Of a DNA stretch of 33,773 nucleotides, positions 1-8,113 are shown one piece after another. Positions within the stretch are counted from its first letter, which is position 1; each line of letters starts with the position of its first letter. Source of the stretch: Vicinamibacteria bacterium (GTDB lineage Bacteria; Acidobacteriota; Vicinamibacteria; Fen-336; JAGNNV01); NCBI GenBank assembly GCA_017990495.1, contig JAGNNV010000010.1, positions 3,651-37,423 of the forward strand. Direction: 5' to 3'. The notes under the pieces were generated by a model. The model was not told where the DNA came from and did not search any database. It saw only the letters and a program-made list of their open reading frames with translations. Both the position numbers and the translations under genes were made by a program.

Positions 1-2
1 TG

Positions 3-137
3 CCCCGCGCGTCGCAGCCCGCGCTCGTCCTCACCCTGCTGTTTCCCGCGATCTGTCTCCTCGCCACCGCGGCCGCCACGCTCGGCGCGTTCAAGGTGCT
101 CGAAAACCCTCGGGCCGGCAAGCCCGCGATAGCCTAG
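3..137 (+). CDS. C-terminal end of a membrane protein (5' truncated by window edge)
   Basis: An open frame enters from the left edge and stops at TAG 135-137, giving 44 visible residues. A hydrophobic stretch (LVLTLLFPAICLLATAAATLG) that could be one membrane helix is followed by a short basic tail ending KPAIA. Nothing identifies the family. It ends 5 bp before the convergent stop of the DUF4870 gene. The frame could be chance in this GC-rich DNA, but the tight convergent spacing favours a real gene end. Confidence 0.45.
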   Translation, partial: PRASQPALVLTLLFPAICLLATAAATLGAFKVLENPRAGKPAIA

Positions 138-141
138 GCAC

Positions 142-522
142 TTAAGCCCACTTGGCCGCCATCTTGCCGATGATCGGCAGCTTGAACTCCTCGTTGCTGT
201 TCGCCTTCAGCATCAGCACCACGAGGAGAGCGAGAAAGACCAAGACCGCGCCGAACGCGAAGAGCCCGGCAAGACGCCAAAGGTTGTACAGGCTCCAGGG
301 CAAAACGGCGTAAAGGATCACGCTGAAGACCTGGTACCCAAACCCCAGCACAATCGCGATGCCGTGGAGCAGGAGACTCTGGAAGGCGTGGAATCTGATG
401 AAACGATTCCCCGTCTCGACCACCGCGGCAATCACCGAGAAGACCACGCCGATGCCGCAGGGCATGTAACAAAGCAACCCGGCGACGTTTTGCTCAACAC
501 CCAGCTTGGTTTCCTGGCTCAT
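142..522 (-). CDS. DUF4870-family (Tic20-like) small membrane protein
   Basis: This 126-residue protein has three to four hydrophobic segments (about residues 14-36, 44-75 and 85-108). The polar link RFIRFHAFQSLLLH after the first helix is the hallmark of the DUF4870/Tic20-like family, whose members are small inner-membrane proteins of unknown role. The N-terminus (MSQETKLGVEQNVAGLLCYMPCGIG) also fits, because family members usually begin with a short polar stretch and then a 'N.aglLcY' segment. The ATG at 522 is preceded by AGGA with about 8 nt spacing. It is transcribed alone, divergently from the DMT-type gene. Function is unknown; family assignment is fairly secure. Confidence 0.8.
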   Translation of the reverse strand: MSQETKLGVEQNVAGLLCYMPCGIGVVFSVIAAVVETGNRFIRFHAFQSLLLHGIAIVLGFGYQVFSVILYAVLPWSLYNLWRLAGLFAFGAVLVFLALLVVLMLKANSNEEFKLPIIGKMAAKWA

Positions 523-627
523 GTGGCGATCCTAGCAAAGGGCCCACGCGTCGCCCGGCAGGGCCAAGACCGCCAGAGCGACAGGCCTGCGATAGGCTAG
601 TCGGCACACATGAAGGGATCCACATCG

Positions 628-1077
628 ATGACCTGGCTGATCTTTGCCTTCGCCGCCGCTTTGTCCTGGGGGGCGTATGGCGCGGCCCTGCACCGCGGTC
701 AGGTGGCCCTCGGCAGTCCGATGAAAGCGCTCCTGTGCGTCGGGATCGCGTATTTCCTGATCGGTGTGCTGGTGCCGGTGGTGGTTCTTGCCTCGCAGGG
801 TCAGCTCAATGGCTTCAACCTGGTGGGCACGTCGACGGCCACCGCCGCGGGGGCTCTGGGGGCTATCGGCGCGGTGTGCATCATCTTCGCCTTCCGCTCG
901 GGCGGTCTTCCGAACTACGTCATGCCCATCGTGTTCGGCGGCGCGCCCCTCATCAACGTTCTCGTCACCATGGCCCTGCATCCGCCCCGGGAGACCCCCA
1001 ACCCGATGTTGTGGCTGGGCTATCTCCTCGCCGCCGGCGGAGCCTCGATGGTGCTGTACTTCCGTCCCACGAACTGA
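628..1077 (+). CDS. DMT/EamA-like small membrane protein
   Basis: The 149-residue product has four or five hydrophobic helices (about 3-20, 34-56, 66-90, 96-113 and 125-142) and matches half of a drug/metabolite transporter of the DMT/EamA type. The first helix begins MTWLIFAFAAALSWGAYG, as is common in that superfamily, and a glycine-rich segment (GALGAIGAV) follows. At this length it would have to dimerise, or it belongs to the short single-domain DMT-like families; no substrate can be proposed. I chose ATG 628 because AAGGGA (613-618) sits 9 nt upstream. An in-frame ATG at 610 would add six polar residues and has no ribosome site. It is convergent with the WYL regulator (8-bp gap). Confidence 0.72.
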   Translation: MTWLIFAFAAALSWGAYGAALHRGQVALGSPMKALLCVGIAYFLIGVLVPVVVLASQGQLNGFNLVGTSTATAAGALGAIGAVCIIFAFRSGGLPNYVMPIVFGGAPLINVLVTMALHPPRETPNPMLWLGYLLAAGGASMVLYFRPTN

Positions 1078-1085
1078 TCGCTCCC

Positions 1086-2048
1086 CTAGCGGCCCGCTCG
1101 CTTCCCGAGGCGTTGCAGTCGTCGGCCCGCCCGCTTCACCGCCTCCCGCAAGGCCACCGGGCGGACCACGGTGAAATCGAAAGGCAGCCGTCCCAGCTCT
1201 CGGGCGAACCAGTCGAGGTCGTCGGTCTGGGCGAGCAGCCGCACCGTGTCCGCACTGGCCTCGAGGATGCCCAGGGTCTCGGAGATCTCTCGCCGGACTC
1301 GTTCGAGGCCGGCGTGAAGGCGCACCTCGATGGCATGGGTGCGGGGCAGTGTCGCCATTGAGAACGTGAGGTGAGCGAGAGCGTTGAAGTCTGCGGGCCG
1401 CTTGAAAGGGACATCGAGCAGCTCCACGCTTTCGATCCGATCGATTCGGAACGATCGAAGGTCTCTCCGCAGATGGCAGTGGCCCACCACGTACCAGCGT
1501 CCGCCGCGGCGGGCGAGGCCGTAAGGATCGATTTCGCGATCACTCGCCTGGCCCGTGGTGTCGACATACCGAAGGCGCACGCGCTCACGGCTCTGCGCCG
1601 CCGTGGCGAGCGTGGTCACCGTGGCGGCATCCCCGTCCGTGGTCTCCCGCCGCTCGAGATCGAGGACCACCGTCTCATCAATGGCGCGCACCCGACGCTT
1701 CAGCTTCACGGGAATCACGCGTTCGAGCTTGGCCTGGGCGCTGGCGGCCGCAGGGGCCAGATTCTTGAGCCCGAGTCCGCGTGAGGCGAGCAGGCCCACC
1801 GACAAGGCCAGGGCCTCGTCTTCGGTGAACATCATGGGCGGGAGCTTGAAGCCCGGGACGAGCGAATAGCCGCCATAACGGCCACGATCAGTGGTGATGG
1901 GGATCCCCAGCTCCTCGAGCATTGAGATGTAGCGGCGCAGGGTGCGTCCGTCGACGCCCACTCGTTCCGCGAGGACGGTGCCGCTCAGGCGGTCGTGAGT
2001 CTGCAGAAGTTCGAGGACGGTGAGGACCCTCGTGGTCGGTCGTTCCAT
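1086..2048 (-). CDS. YafY/DeoR-like transcriptional regulator with HTH and WYL domains
   Basis: The protein has 320 residues. Residues 1-60 form a winged helix-turn-helix (RVLTVLELLQTHDRLSG, then a recognition region DGRTLRRYISMLEELG and wing RGRYGGYSL). A WYL domain lies at about 145-235, with the signature region REIDPYGLARRGGRWYVVGHC, where WYV (185-187) replaces WYL, and a conserved arginine patch SFRIDRI. The family senses ligands, often nucleic-acid-like, through the WYL pocket and usually acts on neighbouring genes. Here the gene is divergent from a LysE-type exporter, and a 29-bp palindrome lies between the two starts, so the exporter is the likely target together with autoregulation. 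Start ATG at 2048; no strong ribosome site is seen. Confidence 0.88.
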   Translation of the reverse strand: MERPTTRVLTVLELLQTHDRLSGTVLAERVGVDGRTLRRYISMLEELGIPITTDRGRYGGYSLVPGFKLPPMMFTEDEALALSVGLLASRGLGLKNLAPAAASAQAKLERVIPVKLKRRVRAIDETVVLDLERRETTDGDAATVTTLATAAQSRERVRLRYVDTTGQASDREIDPYGLARRGGRWYVVGHCHLRRDLRSFRIDRIESVELLDVPFKRPADFNALAHLTFSMATLPRTHAIEVRLHAGLERVRREISETLGILEASADTVRLLAQTDDLDWFARELGRLPFDFTVVRPVALREAVKRAGRRLQRLGKRAGR

Positions 2049-2067
2049 GACCCGGAAATATTACGAC

Positions 2068-2096
2068 TCAATCAGGGCGGATATCGCCCTGATTGA
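2068..2096. promoter_or_regulatory. 29-bp palindromic operator between WYL regulator and LysE exporter
   Basis: Two perfect 12-bp arms, TCAATCAGGGCG (2068-2079) and CGCCCTGATTGA (2085-2096), flank a 5-bp centre GATAT. The site starts 20 bp from the regulator start codon (2048) and ends 17 bp before the exporter ATG (2114), so it overlaps both core promoter zones. A TAATAT-like -10 for the regulator lies at 2058-2063 on the minus strand. Being between divergent starts, it cannot be a terminator for either gene. That it binds the WYL regulator is inferred. Confidence 0.75.
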
Positions 2097-2113
2097 CCCT
2101 TAGCCTCGTCCCC

Positions 2114-2749
2114 ATGGAACAAACCACTCACCTCTGGCTCTTCTTCGTCATGGTCTTCGGCATCATCTTGCTGCCCGGCCTCGACATGGCCTTCATTCTC
2201 GCGAGTTCGCTCGTCGGCGGCCGCGCCGCGGGCCTGAGCGCGGTGGCCGGCATCATTGCCGGGGGCGTCTGCCATGTAGCCATGGGCGCCCTTGGCATCA
2301 TGGCCATCCTGCAGCTCGTGCCCGCCGCCTTCAACGTCGTCCTGTGGACGGGCGCTCTTTACATCGCCTGGATCGGGGTTTCCCTGCTGCGCAGCGATAG
2401 CGCCTTCGCCGAGGTGAAGCAGCACGAGGCGAGGCCGCACATCACGACATTCCGGCAGGGCATTCTCACCAGTCTTCTGAACCCGAAGGCCTACCTCTTC
2501 ATGCTGGCGGTGTTTCCCCAATTCCTCAAGCCGGAGTACGGCGTGCTGTGGATTCAGGCGGGCGTGTTGTGGCTGATCATCGCGCTCACCCAGGCCGTTA
2601 TCTATGGAGGTGTCGTCATCGCTGGAGACGGGGTTCGTGGGTGGCTCGAGTCAAGACCGTCCGCCAACCTGGCTCTCGCCCGCGTGGTGGGAGGGCTGCT
2701 GATCGCCACCGCGGTATTCACGGGCGTGCAGGGTTATCGCGGAGTCTGA
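2114..2749 (+). CDS. LysE/RhtB-family amino-acid (metabolite) exporter
   Basis: The 211-residue membrane protein has six predicted helices. The family signature appears early (LLPGLDMAFILASSLVGGRAAGL, about residues 15-37, then a glycine-rich helix), and the second-half motif LLNPKAYLFMLAVFPQF lies near residue 125. These are typical of LysE/RhtB exporters, which expel amino acids or related small molecules by proton exchange. ATG 2114 (MEQTTHLWLFF) is the natural start because it puts the first helix at the N-terminus; an upstream in-frame TTG at 2093 lies inside the palindrome. Divergent partner: the WYL regulator. The substrate cannot be read from the sequence. Confidence 0.88.
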   Translation: MEQTTHLWLFFVMVFGIILLPGLDMAFILASSLVGGRAAGLSAVAGIIAGGVCHVAMGALGIMAILQLVPAAFNVVLWTGALYIAWIGVSLLRSDSAFAEVKQHEARPHITTFRQGILTSLLNPKAYLFMLAVFPQFLKPEYGVLWIQAGVLWLIIALTQAVIYGGVVIAGDGVRGWLESRPSANLALARVVGGLLIATAVFTGVQGYRGV

Positions 2750-2752
2750 GTC

Positions 2753-2775
2753 AGGCGCTTGGCATTCGTGCGCCT
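2753..2775 (+). terminator. Weak hairpin after the exporter gene
   Basis: AGGCGC (2753-2758) pairs with GCGCCT (2770-2775) across an 11-nt loop, just after the exporter stop codon. No T-tract follows, so termination is only a possibility. Confidence 0.22.
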
Positions 2776-2854
2776 TAAGGCATAGTCTGCCGGGAGTTGG
2801 CGGTGCTCAAGGCGAACCGAGGTTCGGCCTCTTCCCAGTTTAAGGAGTTTGCAA

Positions 2855-3175
2855 ATGAAGAATGTTGTTCGACTTCTCGCGTCCGCGGGTCTCGCGCTGC
2901 TGATGACCACCGCGGTTGCCGCCGCCCCTGACAAGCCCCTGAGCACGATTCCCGTCAACGGAATCATCGAGAAGATCACGTTCGAGAACACCGGCGTCCT
3001 CGACCAGGCGCTGGTCCTGGGCTGGATCGACACACGCCCCGGCGACTTTCTGACCCGCGAACGCGCCGAGCGAATCCCGGCGCGACTGAAGACGCTCGGA
3101 ACCCCGCGCACGTTCACCGTCAAGGAGGGCTCGAAGCCCGGCCAGGTGATCCTGGCGATCGGCGCGGGCTGCTGA
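2855..3175 (+). CDS. Small secreted protein of unknown function
   Basis: The 106-residue product begins MKNVVRLLASAGLALLMTTAVAAA, a standard Sec signal peptide with cleavage expected after residue 24 or so (AVAAA-PDK). The mature part (about 82 residues) holds a segment EKITFENTGVLDQALVLGW and ends in a beta-rich TVKEGSKPGQVILAIGAGC. Its only cysteine is the final residue. I do not recognise a family. AAGGAG (2842-2847) lies 7 nt before ATG 2855, which decides the start. The gene stands alone between the exporter and the convergent MFS gene. Confidence 0.7.
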   Translation: MKNVVRLLASAGLALLMTTAVAAAPDKPLSTIPVNGIIEKITFENTGVLDQALVLGWIDTRPGDFLTRERAERIPARLKTLGTPRTFTVKEGSKPGQVILAIGAGC

Positions 3176-3355
3176 CCTTTCAGTAGCGCGCGTCAGGCGA
3201 AGCGGCGGCCTGAAGAGCGGTCGCTGAGGGAGGTCCGTTCTGGAATGCGGTCGAAGCGACCGCGCTCCGGGAACGCGGCGGGAGGCCCAGGCGACCTGCG
3301 GAGAAGAGGGCCTGTAATCTCCGCGGATCATGCGGAGACTAGCCAAGTACATCCT

Positions 3356-4684
3356 CTAGTCCGGCAGGTTCTCCGCCGTCGGTTCCGGCAGCTTGTAGCT
3401 CGCGATCAGGCCCACCGCATAAACGCCCACTGCCACCGCGGCGGCGGCGAGCGCGAGTTTCGCGGCTGCGGCATCACCCGGCATGTACTGGGCGAGACGA
3501 CCGGTCACCACCGCGGCGAAGGTTCCGATCAGCCTCCCGCCCACGTTGGCCGCGAAGCTCTCGCCCGTGCCTCGGAGGTGGGTGGGATAGACACGAGGCA
3601 GATAGTTGCCCCAGAAACTCAACTGGGCCACGGTGAAGAAGCCGGCGAGAAAGATCCCGATCTTGATGGTTGAGATCGAGCTATCGAGAGCGAAGTAGAA
3701 GACGAGAGGCACCACGATGAGGCCGGGAATCTGGAACACCCGGAGGAGACGCTGGCGCGAGATGATGACGAGGGCCAGGATCGCGAGGGCTATGCGTCCG
3801 GCCAGACCGCCCATTTCCTGAGCAAATTGGACCTCGCCCACGATCGCCTGTCGGGCCAGCGGGGACAAGGCACTCACTTCGGAATGGCCGGGGATGATCT
3901 GCGGCATCTGCTGGATCGCGCCAAAAGCGGCGCCGAGGGAACAGGCGAAGATCAGTGTGCTGATGGTCGTGGTCTGCCGCAGCGCGGGCGCGAAGATCGC
4001 GGCCAGGCTCGGGCGCTTGAGGGTGCCGGCTTTGCGCTTCTCCATCCACACCGGCGATTCGGGCAGGAACGGTCGAAGAATGATCAGAGGCAGCGCGGGG
4101 ATGAGACCCGACATCAGCGTGTAGCGCCAGGGCTCGTGACTGCCGGCGATCGCGGGGAGGGAGTCGCCATTCTTGGCCACCCAGGTGAAGAACGCCGTCA
4201 CCATCACGCCGCCAAGCGACGAGAAGGCCTGGGTGATGCCCAGAATCCGCTCCCGACGCTTGGGCTCGGGGAAGAGTTCGGCGAGCCACGCCACCGCGGC
4301 CACGAACTCCACGCACACGCCCACGAAGGTCATGCAGCGCAGAACGAGCAGAACGGGGAGCGATGTCGCGAAAGCCGAAGCGCCCGCGGAGCCCGCATAG
4401 AGAAGGATGCTTCCGACCAGAACCGCGCGACGTCCGAAAAGGTCGGTCAGATAGCCGCCGAGGAGGCCAAAGATGCCGCCGCAGACCGCGGGCATGTAGA
4501 ACATGAGGTCGCGCCACATGGCGAATTCGGGCGACCCAAACTTGTACCCGCCGAGCGACTCGATGGCCGGTCGCAGGACCAGCGGCAACATCAGCAGTTC
4601 GTAGGTGTCGAAGGCGAAGCCGAGCGAGGCCAGGATCACGATGACCCATTCGACAAACGTCAACGGCTTATCTTTCTCCGCCAT
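3356..4684 (-). CDS. Major facilitator superfamily transporter
   Basis: The 442-residue protein has about 12 hydrophobic helices. The MFS loop 2-3 motif is GGYLTDLFGRR (residues 76-86). An LPESPVWMEKR motif at 207-217 after helix 6 is typical of the sugar/organic-acid porter branch (SP or AAHS type), and an acidic/aromatic first helix (FAFDTYELLML, about 23-33) resembles aromatic- or organic-acid/H+ symporters. It acts in the inner membrane; the substrate is undetermined. The start is ATG 4684 with GGAGGA 5 nt upstream. The gene diverges from the HupE-type gene. Confidence 0.88.
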   Translation of the reverse strand: MAEKDKPLTFVEWVIVILASLGFAFDTYELLMLPLVLRPAIESLGGYKFGSPEFAMWRDLMFYMPAVCGGIFGLLGGYLTDLFGRRAVLVGSILLYAGSAGASAFATSLPVLLVLRCMTFVGVCVEFVAAVAWLAELFPEPKRRERILGITQAFSSLGGVMVTAFFTWVAKNGDSLPAIAGSHEPWRYTLMSGLIPALPLIILRPFLPESPVWMEKRKAGTLKRPSLAAIFAPALRQTTTISTLIFACSLGAAFGAIQQMPQIIPGHSEVSALSPLARQAIVGEVQFAQEMGGLAGRIALAILALVIISRQRLLRVFQIPGLIVVPLVFYFALDSSISTIKIGIFLAGFFTVAQLSFWGNYLPRVYPTHLRGTGESFAANVGGRLIGTFAAVVTGRLAQYMPGDAAAAKLALAAAAVAVGVYAVGLIASYKLPEPTAENLPD

Positions 4685-4707
4685 CGCTCCTCCATAATCG
4701 CGCTCCC

Positions 4708-5877
4708 GTGATCCATAAAAAGGACGTCACCCGGCCGCGCTTCGCTTTGCCCGAGATCTTAGTGCGACGTCTGCGATTCCCCGGAGCCCTGCTTCTGTCG
4801 CTGGCTCTGCTTCTCGCCGGAGGGCGGCTGGCGCTGGCGCACTCCTTCGAGAGAACCGCGACCACACTTCGCCTCGACGCAGGACGGAACTTCGAGGCCA
4901 CGCTCAAACTCGACCTCGACGCGCTCGCCCTTGGCGTCGATCCGAGCATCGATCCCGAGGAAGCGGCGAAGACGCTCCTTGCGATGAGCGACGCGGACTT
5001 CAAGACCGCCGAGGACGGCCTGCGCCGGGTCTTGTCGCGACGTCTGCGTGTTCGGGTGGACGGCAAGCCCATGGAATTCGAGATCTCCTTCCCGCAGTTC
5101 CGCCCGCGTCCCGAACGCCTCGGCGTAGAGGTCTTCGGCCTTGAGGCCACTTTGAGGGGGGCAGCGCCGCCCGACGGGAAGGAGATCCTTTTCTTCGCGT
5201 CAAGGGCGTTTCCCGCCATCGAACTCACGTTCGAGGACGAGGGGACCGGAAGGAAAGAATTCCACATCTGTCTCCCCGGCGAGGAATGCCCGCGGATCAA
5301 GCTCACCGCGGGCGAGGCGAACGCCGGGCTCTGGAACTTCGTGGTCATCGGCTTCAAGCACATCGTGCCCCTCGGTCTCGATCACATCCTCTTCGTCCTC
5401 GCCCTCTTCCTGGGCGGCCGTGACCCCAAAACACTGCTGATCCAGACCGGAGTCTTCACCCTGGCCCACAGCGCCACTCTGGCCCTCTCCACCTTCGGTG
5501 TGGTTTCGCTCTCCTCGCGGATTGTCGAACCGCTCATCGCTTTGTCGATTGGCATCGTCGGCCTTGAGAATGTTGTGCGGCCGCTGAGCGTGTCGCGCGG
5601 GCGGGCGGCGGTGGTGTTCTTCTTCGGCCTGCTGCACGGGCTGGGCTTCGCCGGGATCCTGGCCGAGACGCCCCTGGTGGAAGGTCAGCGTCTCGCCGCA
5701 CTACTGCTCTTCAATCTGGGGGTGGAATTCGGCCAGGTCGCGGTTCTCGCCGGCGCCTTCCTCCTGAGCCTGCCGTTCAAAGATCCGAACGCCTATAGGC
5801 GCAACGTCCAACGCCCTCTTTCGATAGTCTTAACCGTTACCGGCCTGGTCTGGGCAGTCTCCCGGGTCGCGACGTAG
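4708..5877 (+). CDS. HupE/UreJ-family membrane protein with periplasmic N-terminal domain
   Basis: The 389-residue protein has a Sec-type signal segment (about 25-44, ending ALAHS), a soluble N-terminal domain (45-200) and a C-terminal HupE/UreJ-type membrane domain (about 210-385) of six helices. Conserved histidines lie in GFKHIVPLGLDHILF, LAHSATLAL and LLHGLGFAG. HupE/UreJ proteins are metal-related (nickel/cobalt) permeases; this long form with an extracytoplasmic domain is common in bacteria that lack hydrogenase or urease, so the cargo is unsure. The start is uncertain: GTG 4708 gives a long N-region, whereas GTG 4762 (residue 19) would give a neater signal peptide. It lies 30 bp before the first beta-propeller gene and may head that operon. 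Confidence 0.82.
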   Translation: MIHKKDVTRPRFALPEILVRRLRFPGALLLSLALLLAGGRLALAHSFERTATTLRLDAGRNFEATLKLDLDALALGVDPSIDPEEAAKTLLAMSDADFKTAEDGLRRVLSRRLRVRVDGKPMEFEISFPQFRPRPERLGVEVFGLEATLRGAAPPDGKEILFFASRAFPAIELTFEDEGTGRKEFHICLPGEECPRIKLTAGEANAGLWNFVVIGFKHIVPLGLDHILFVLALFLGGRDPKTLLIQTGVFTLAHSATLALSTFGVVSLSSRIVEPLIALSIGIVGLENVVRPLSVSRGRAAVVFFFGLLHGLGFAGILAETPLVEGQRLAALLLFNLGVEFGQVAVLAGAFLLSLPFKDPNAYRRNVQRPLSIVLTVTGLVWAVSRVAT

Positions 5878-5907
5878 TATCGACTCCAACCAAAAGGCGA
5901 AAACACC

Positions 5908-8103
5908 ATGAGACTCATGCGCACCGCACTTTCACTTTTCCTTGCCGGGCTCTTTTCGGCCCCCGTCATTGCCGCCGACTGGCCGCAATGGCGCGGCCCC
6001 AATGGGAACGGCCTCTCGAGCGAAACCGGACTCATCTCCACGTGGTCGCCCACCACCATGGAGAACGTGGTTTTCAAGGTGCCCATCACCGGCCGCTCCA
6101 CGCCCGCGGTTTTCGATGGCCGGGTCTGCGCCTCCGCGCGCGCCGAGGGACGCTACGAAACCATCGCCTGTTTCTCCGCCAAAGACGGCGCGCCGCTCTG
6201 GGAGCGTCGTTTCGTGGTCCACAACACCACCATTCCCTACACCCGCGTGGGTTGGGCCAGTGTTTCGGGCGACCCGGAGACAGGGTATCTCTATGCCCAG
6301 AATGGCGACGGACAGCTCATCGCCTTCGACCGCGCGGGCAAGACGGTGTGGGAAACCCGCCTCGGTGAAGAGATGGGCCGCAGCTCCGGCTACGGCGGCC
6401 GCACCCATTCGCCGCTGATCGATGGCGATTCGCTCCTGGTCAGCATCGTGGGCGTGTCGTGGGGCGAACATGCCCCGCTGCGCCAGCGTTACGCGTCGCT
6501 CGACAAACGCACCGGCAAGGTTCAGTGGTTCGTTTCGCCGTCCACGGCCAACGTCGAAGACTTCAACAACCAGGCGAACGCCATCGTGGCCAACATCGGC
6601 GACGAGCGTCTCATGATCGGCGGCGGGGCCGACGGCTGGATCTACGCCCTGCGCGCGGGCACGGGTGAGCTCGTCTGGAACTACAAGTTCTCGCCCCGAT
6701 CCTTGAACGCACCGGTCACGGTCCGCGATGGCATTGTGTACGCGAATCAGAGCGAGGAGCCGCTCGAAGGCGGCTTCATGGGCCAGGTCATCGCCCTCGA
6801 TGGCACGCTCAAAGGCGACATCACCGCCACGGGACGCAAGTGGGCCGCGAACGCCATCACCGCGGGCTTCGCCGCGCCCCTCGTCGACGGCAACCGGGTC
6901 TACGTGGTCGACAACTCCGGCAACCTCCACGCGCTCGACGCCACCACCGGCGAGCACCTGTACGAAATGAATCTCGGCACGATTGGCCGCGGTTCGGCGA
7001 CCCTCGCCGACGGGAAGATCTTCGCCACCGAAGTGAACGGCAACGTTCACATCCTCAAGCCCCTGGCGGACAAGTTCGAAACCCTGAGCCACATCCAACT
7101 CAAGATGCCCGAAGGCCGGCACGTTGAAGTCTGGGGATCGGTGGCCCCCGCTTATGGCCGGTTGTATCTGCTGACGGAGAACTTCCTCTACTGCCTCGGT
7201 GACAAGAAGGCCGCTTACAAGGGCCCGGCGCCGGGTGCTCCCGCGACCAGCATGCCCTGGCCGAAAGTGGCGTCCGCCTCCGACCAGGCTGCCGCCAGGA
7301 TCTCGGTGTTTCCAACCGAGGTGATGGCGAAGCCGGGCGAGAAGATCGCCTTCGAAGTGCGCGCCTTTGACGCCTTGGGCCGCCGTGTCAAGGCTCCCGC
7401 CGCCGCCCTCACCCTCGCCGGTCTTACCGGCGCCGTCGATGCGGGCGGTGTCTTCATCGCCGCCGCCACACCGACTCTGCAGGCGGGGAAGGTGGTCGCG
7501 AAGGCCGGGACGATGGAGGCGAGCGCCCGGGTGCGCGTTTTCGGAGCGCTTCCCTGGAACGAGGACTTCGAAGGCGGGAAGGTCCCGGGACACTGGATCG
7601 GCGCTGGGCGTCTGGCCATCGGCGATTCCCCCGAGGGCAAGATCCTCGCCAAGGGACCCGTGCAGGTGGGTTTGAACCGCGCGACCGTCTTCATCGGGCC
7701 GGCCACGATGCAGGGCTACACCATGGAATCTGACGTGCGCGCCACCCGCAAGGGGCGGCGCATGGGCGACGTGGGCCTCATCAACAACGGCTACACCCTC
7801 GATATGCAGGGCGTTCATCAGAAGGTGCAGATCCGCTCGTGGGCCTCCGAACTCGCTTTCGCGAAGGATGTGCCCTTCACCGTGGAGAGCGACGTCTGGT
7901 ATCGGATGAAGCTTGTCGTCGAGCCGGGCAAAACGAGCACCATGGTGCGCGGCAAGCTCTGGAAGCGCGGCGAGGCCGAACCCTCGGCCTGGACCCTCGA
8001 GTTCGACGATCCCGTGGTCCTTCAAGCAGGCGCCCCCGGCCTTTACGGCGACTCTCCGGCCGACATCGCGTGGGACAATCTCAAAATCATTTCGAATCGC
8101 TGA
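5908..8103 (+). CDS. Secreted PQQ-like beta-propeller protein with C-terminal beta-sandwich domain
   Basis: The protein has 731 residues: a signal peptide 1-23 (ends FSAPVIAA), then DWPQWRGPNGNG, the usual opening of outer-membrane/periplasmic PQQ-binding-like propellers, then seven or eight WD40-like blades to about residue 430 with repeats such as LDKRTGKVQWF, LRAGTGELVWNY and LDATTGEHLYEM. Residues 470-545 look like an Ig-like beta domain (VFPTEVMAKPGEKIAFEVRA). Residues 550-731 (PWNEDFEGGKVPGHW to SPADIAWDNLKII) resemble the laminin-G/concanavalin fold of 3-keto-disaccharide hydrolase-like (DUF1080) domains. A carbohydrate- or polymer-related redox role is possible. The MxaF/XoxF metal-binding signature is not evident, so PQQ binding is not shown. 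First of three closely packed propeller genes. Confidence 0.85.
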   Translation: MRLMRTALSLFLAGLFSAPVIAADWPQWRGPNGNGLSSETGLISTWSPTTMENVVFKVPITGRSTPAVFDGRVCASARAEGRYETIACFSAKDGAPLWERRFVVHNTTIPYTRVGWASVSGDPETGYLYAQNGDGQLIAFDRAGKTVWETRLGEEMGRSSGYGGRTHSPLIDGDSLLVSIVGVSWGEHAPLRQRYASLDKRTGKVQWFVSPSTANVEDFNNQANAIVANIGDERLMIGGGADGWIYALRAGTGELVWNYKFSPRSLNAPVTVRDGIVYANQSEEPLEGGFMGQVIALDGTLKGDITATGRKWAANAITAGFAAPLVDGNRVYVVDNSGNLHALDATTGEHLYEMNLGTIGRGSATLADGKIFATEVNGNVHILKPLADKFETLSHIQLKMPEGRHVEVWGSVAPAYGRLYLLTENFLYCLGDKKAAYKGPAPGAPATSMPWPKVASASDQAAARISVFPTEVMAKPGEKIAFEVRAFDALGRRVKAPAAALTLAGLTGAVDAGGVFIAAATPTLQAGKVVAKAGTMEASARVRVFGALPWNEDFEGGKVPGHWIGAGRLAIGDSPEGKILAKGPVQVGLNRATVFIGPATMQGYTMESDVRATRKGRRMGDVGLINNGYTLDMQGVHQKVQIRSWASELAFAKDVPFTVESDVWYRMKLVVEPGKTSTMVRGKLWKRGEAEPSAWTLEFDDPVVLQAGAPGLYGDSPADIAWDNLKIISNR

Positions 8104-8113
8104 GGTCAACTAA

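Noticed and set aside
3247-3263. Hairpin GCGGTCG-AAG-CGACCGC as a terminator
   Set aside because: Perfect 7-bp stem but no T-tract, and about 70-90 bp from either convergent gene end; too common by chance at this GC content.
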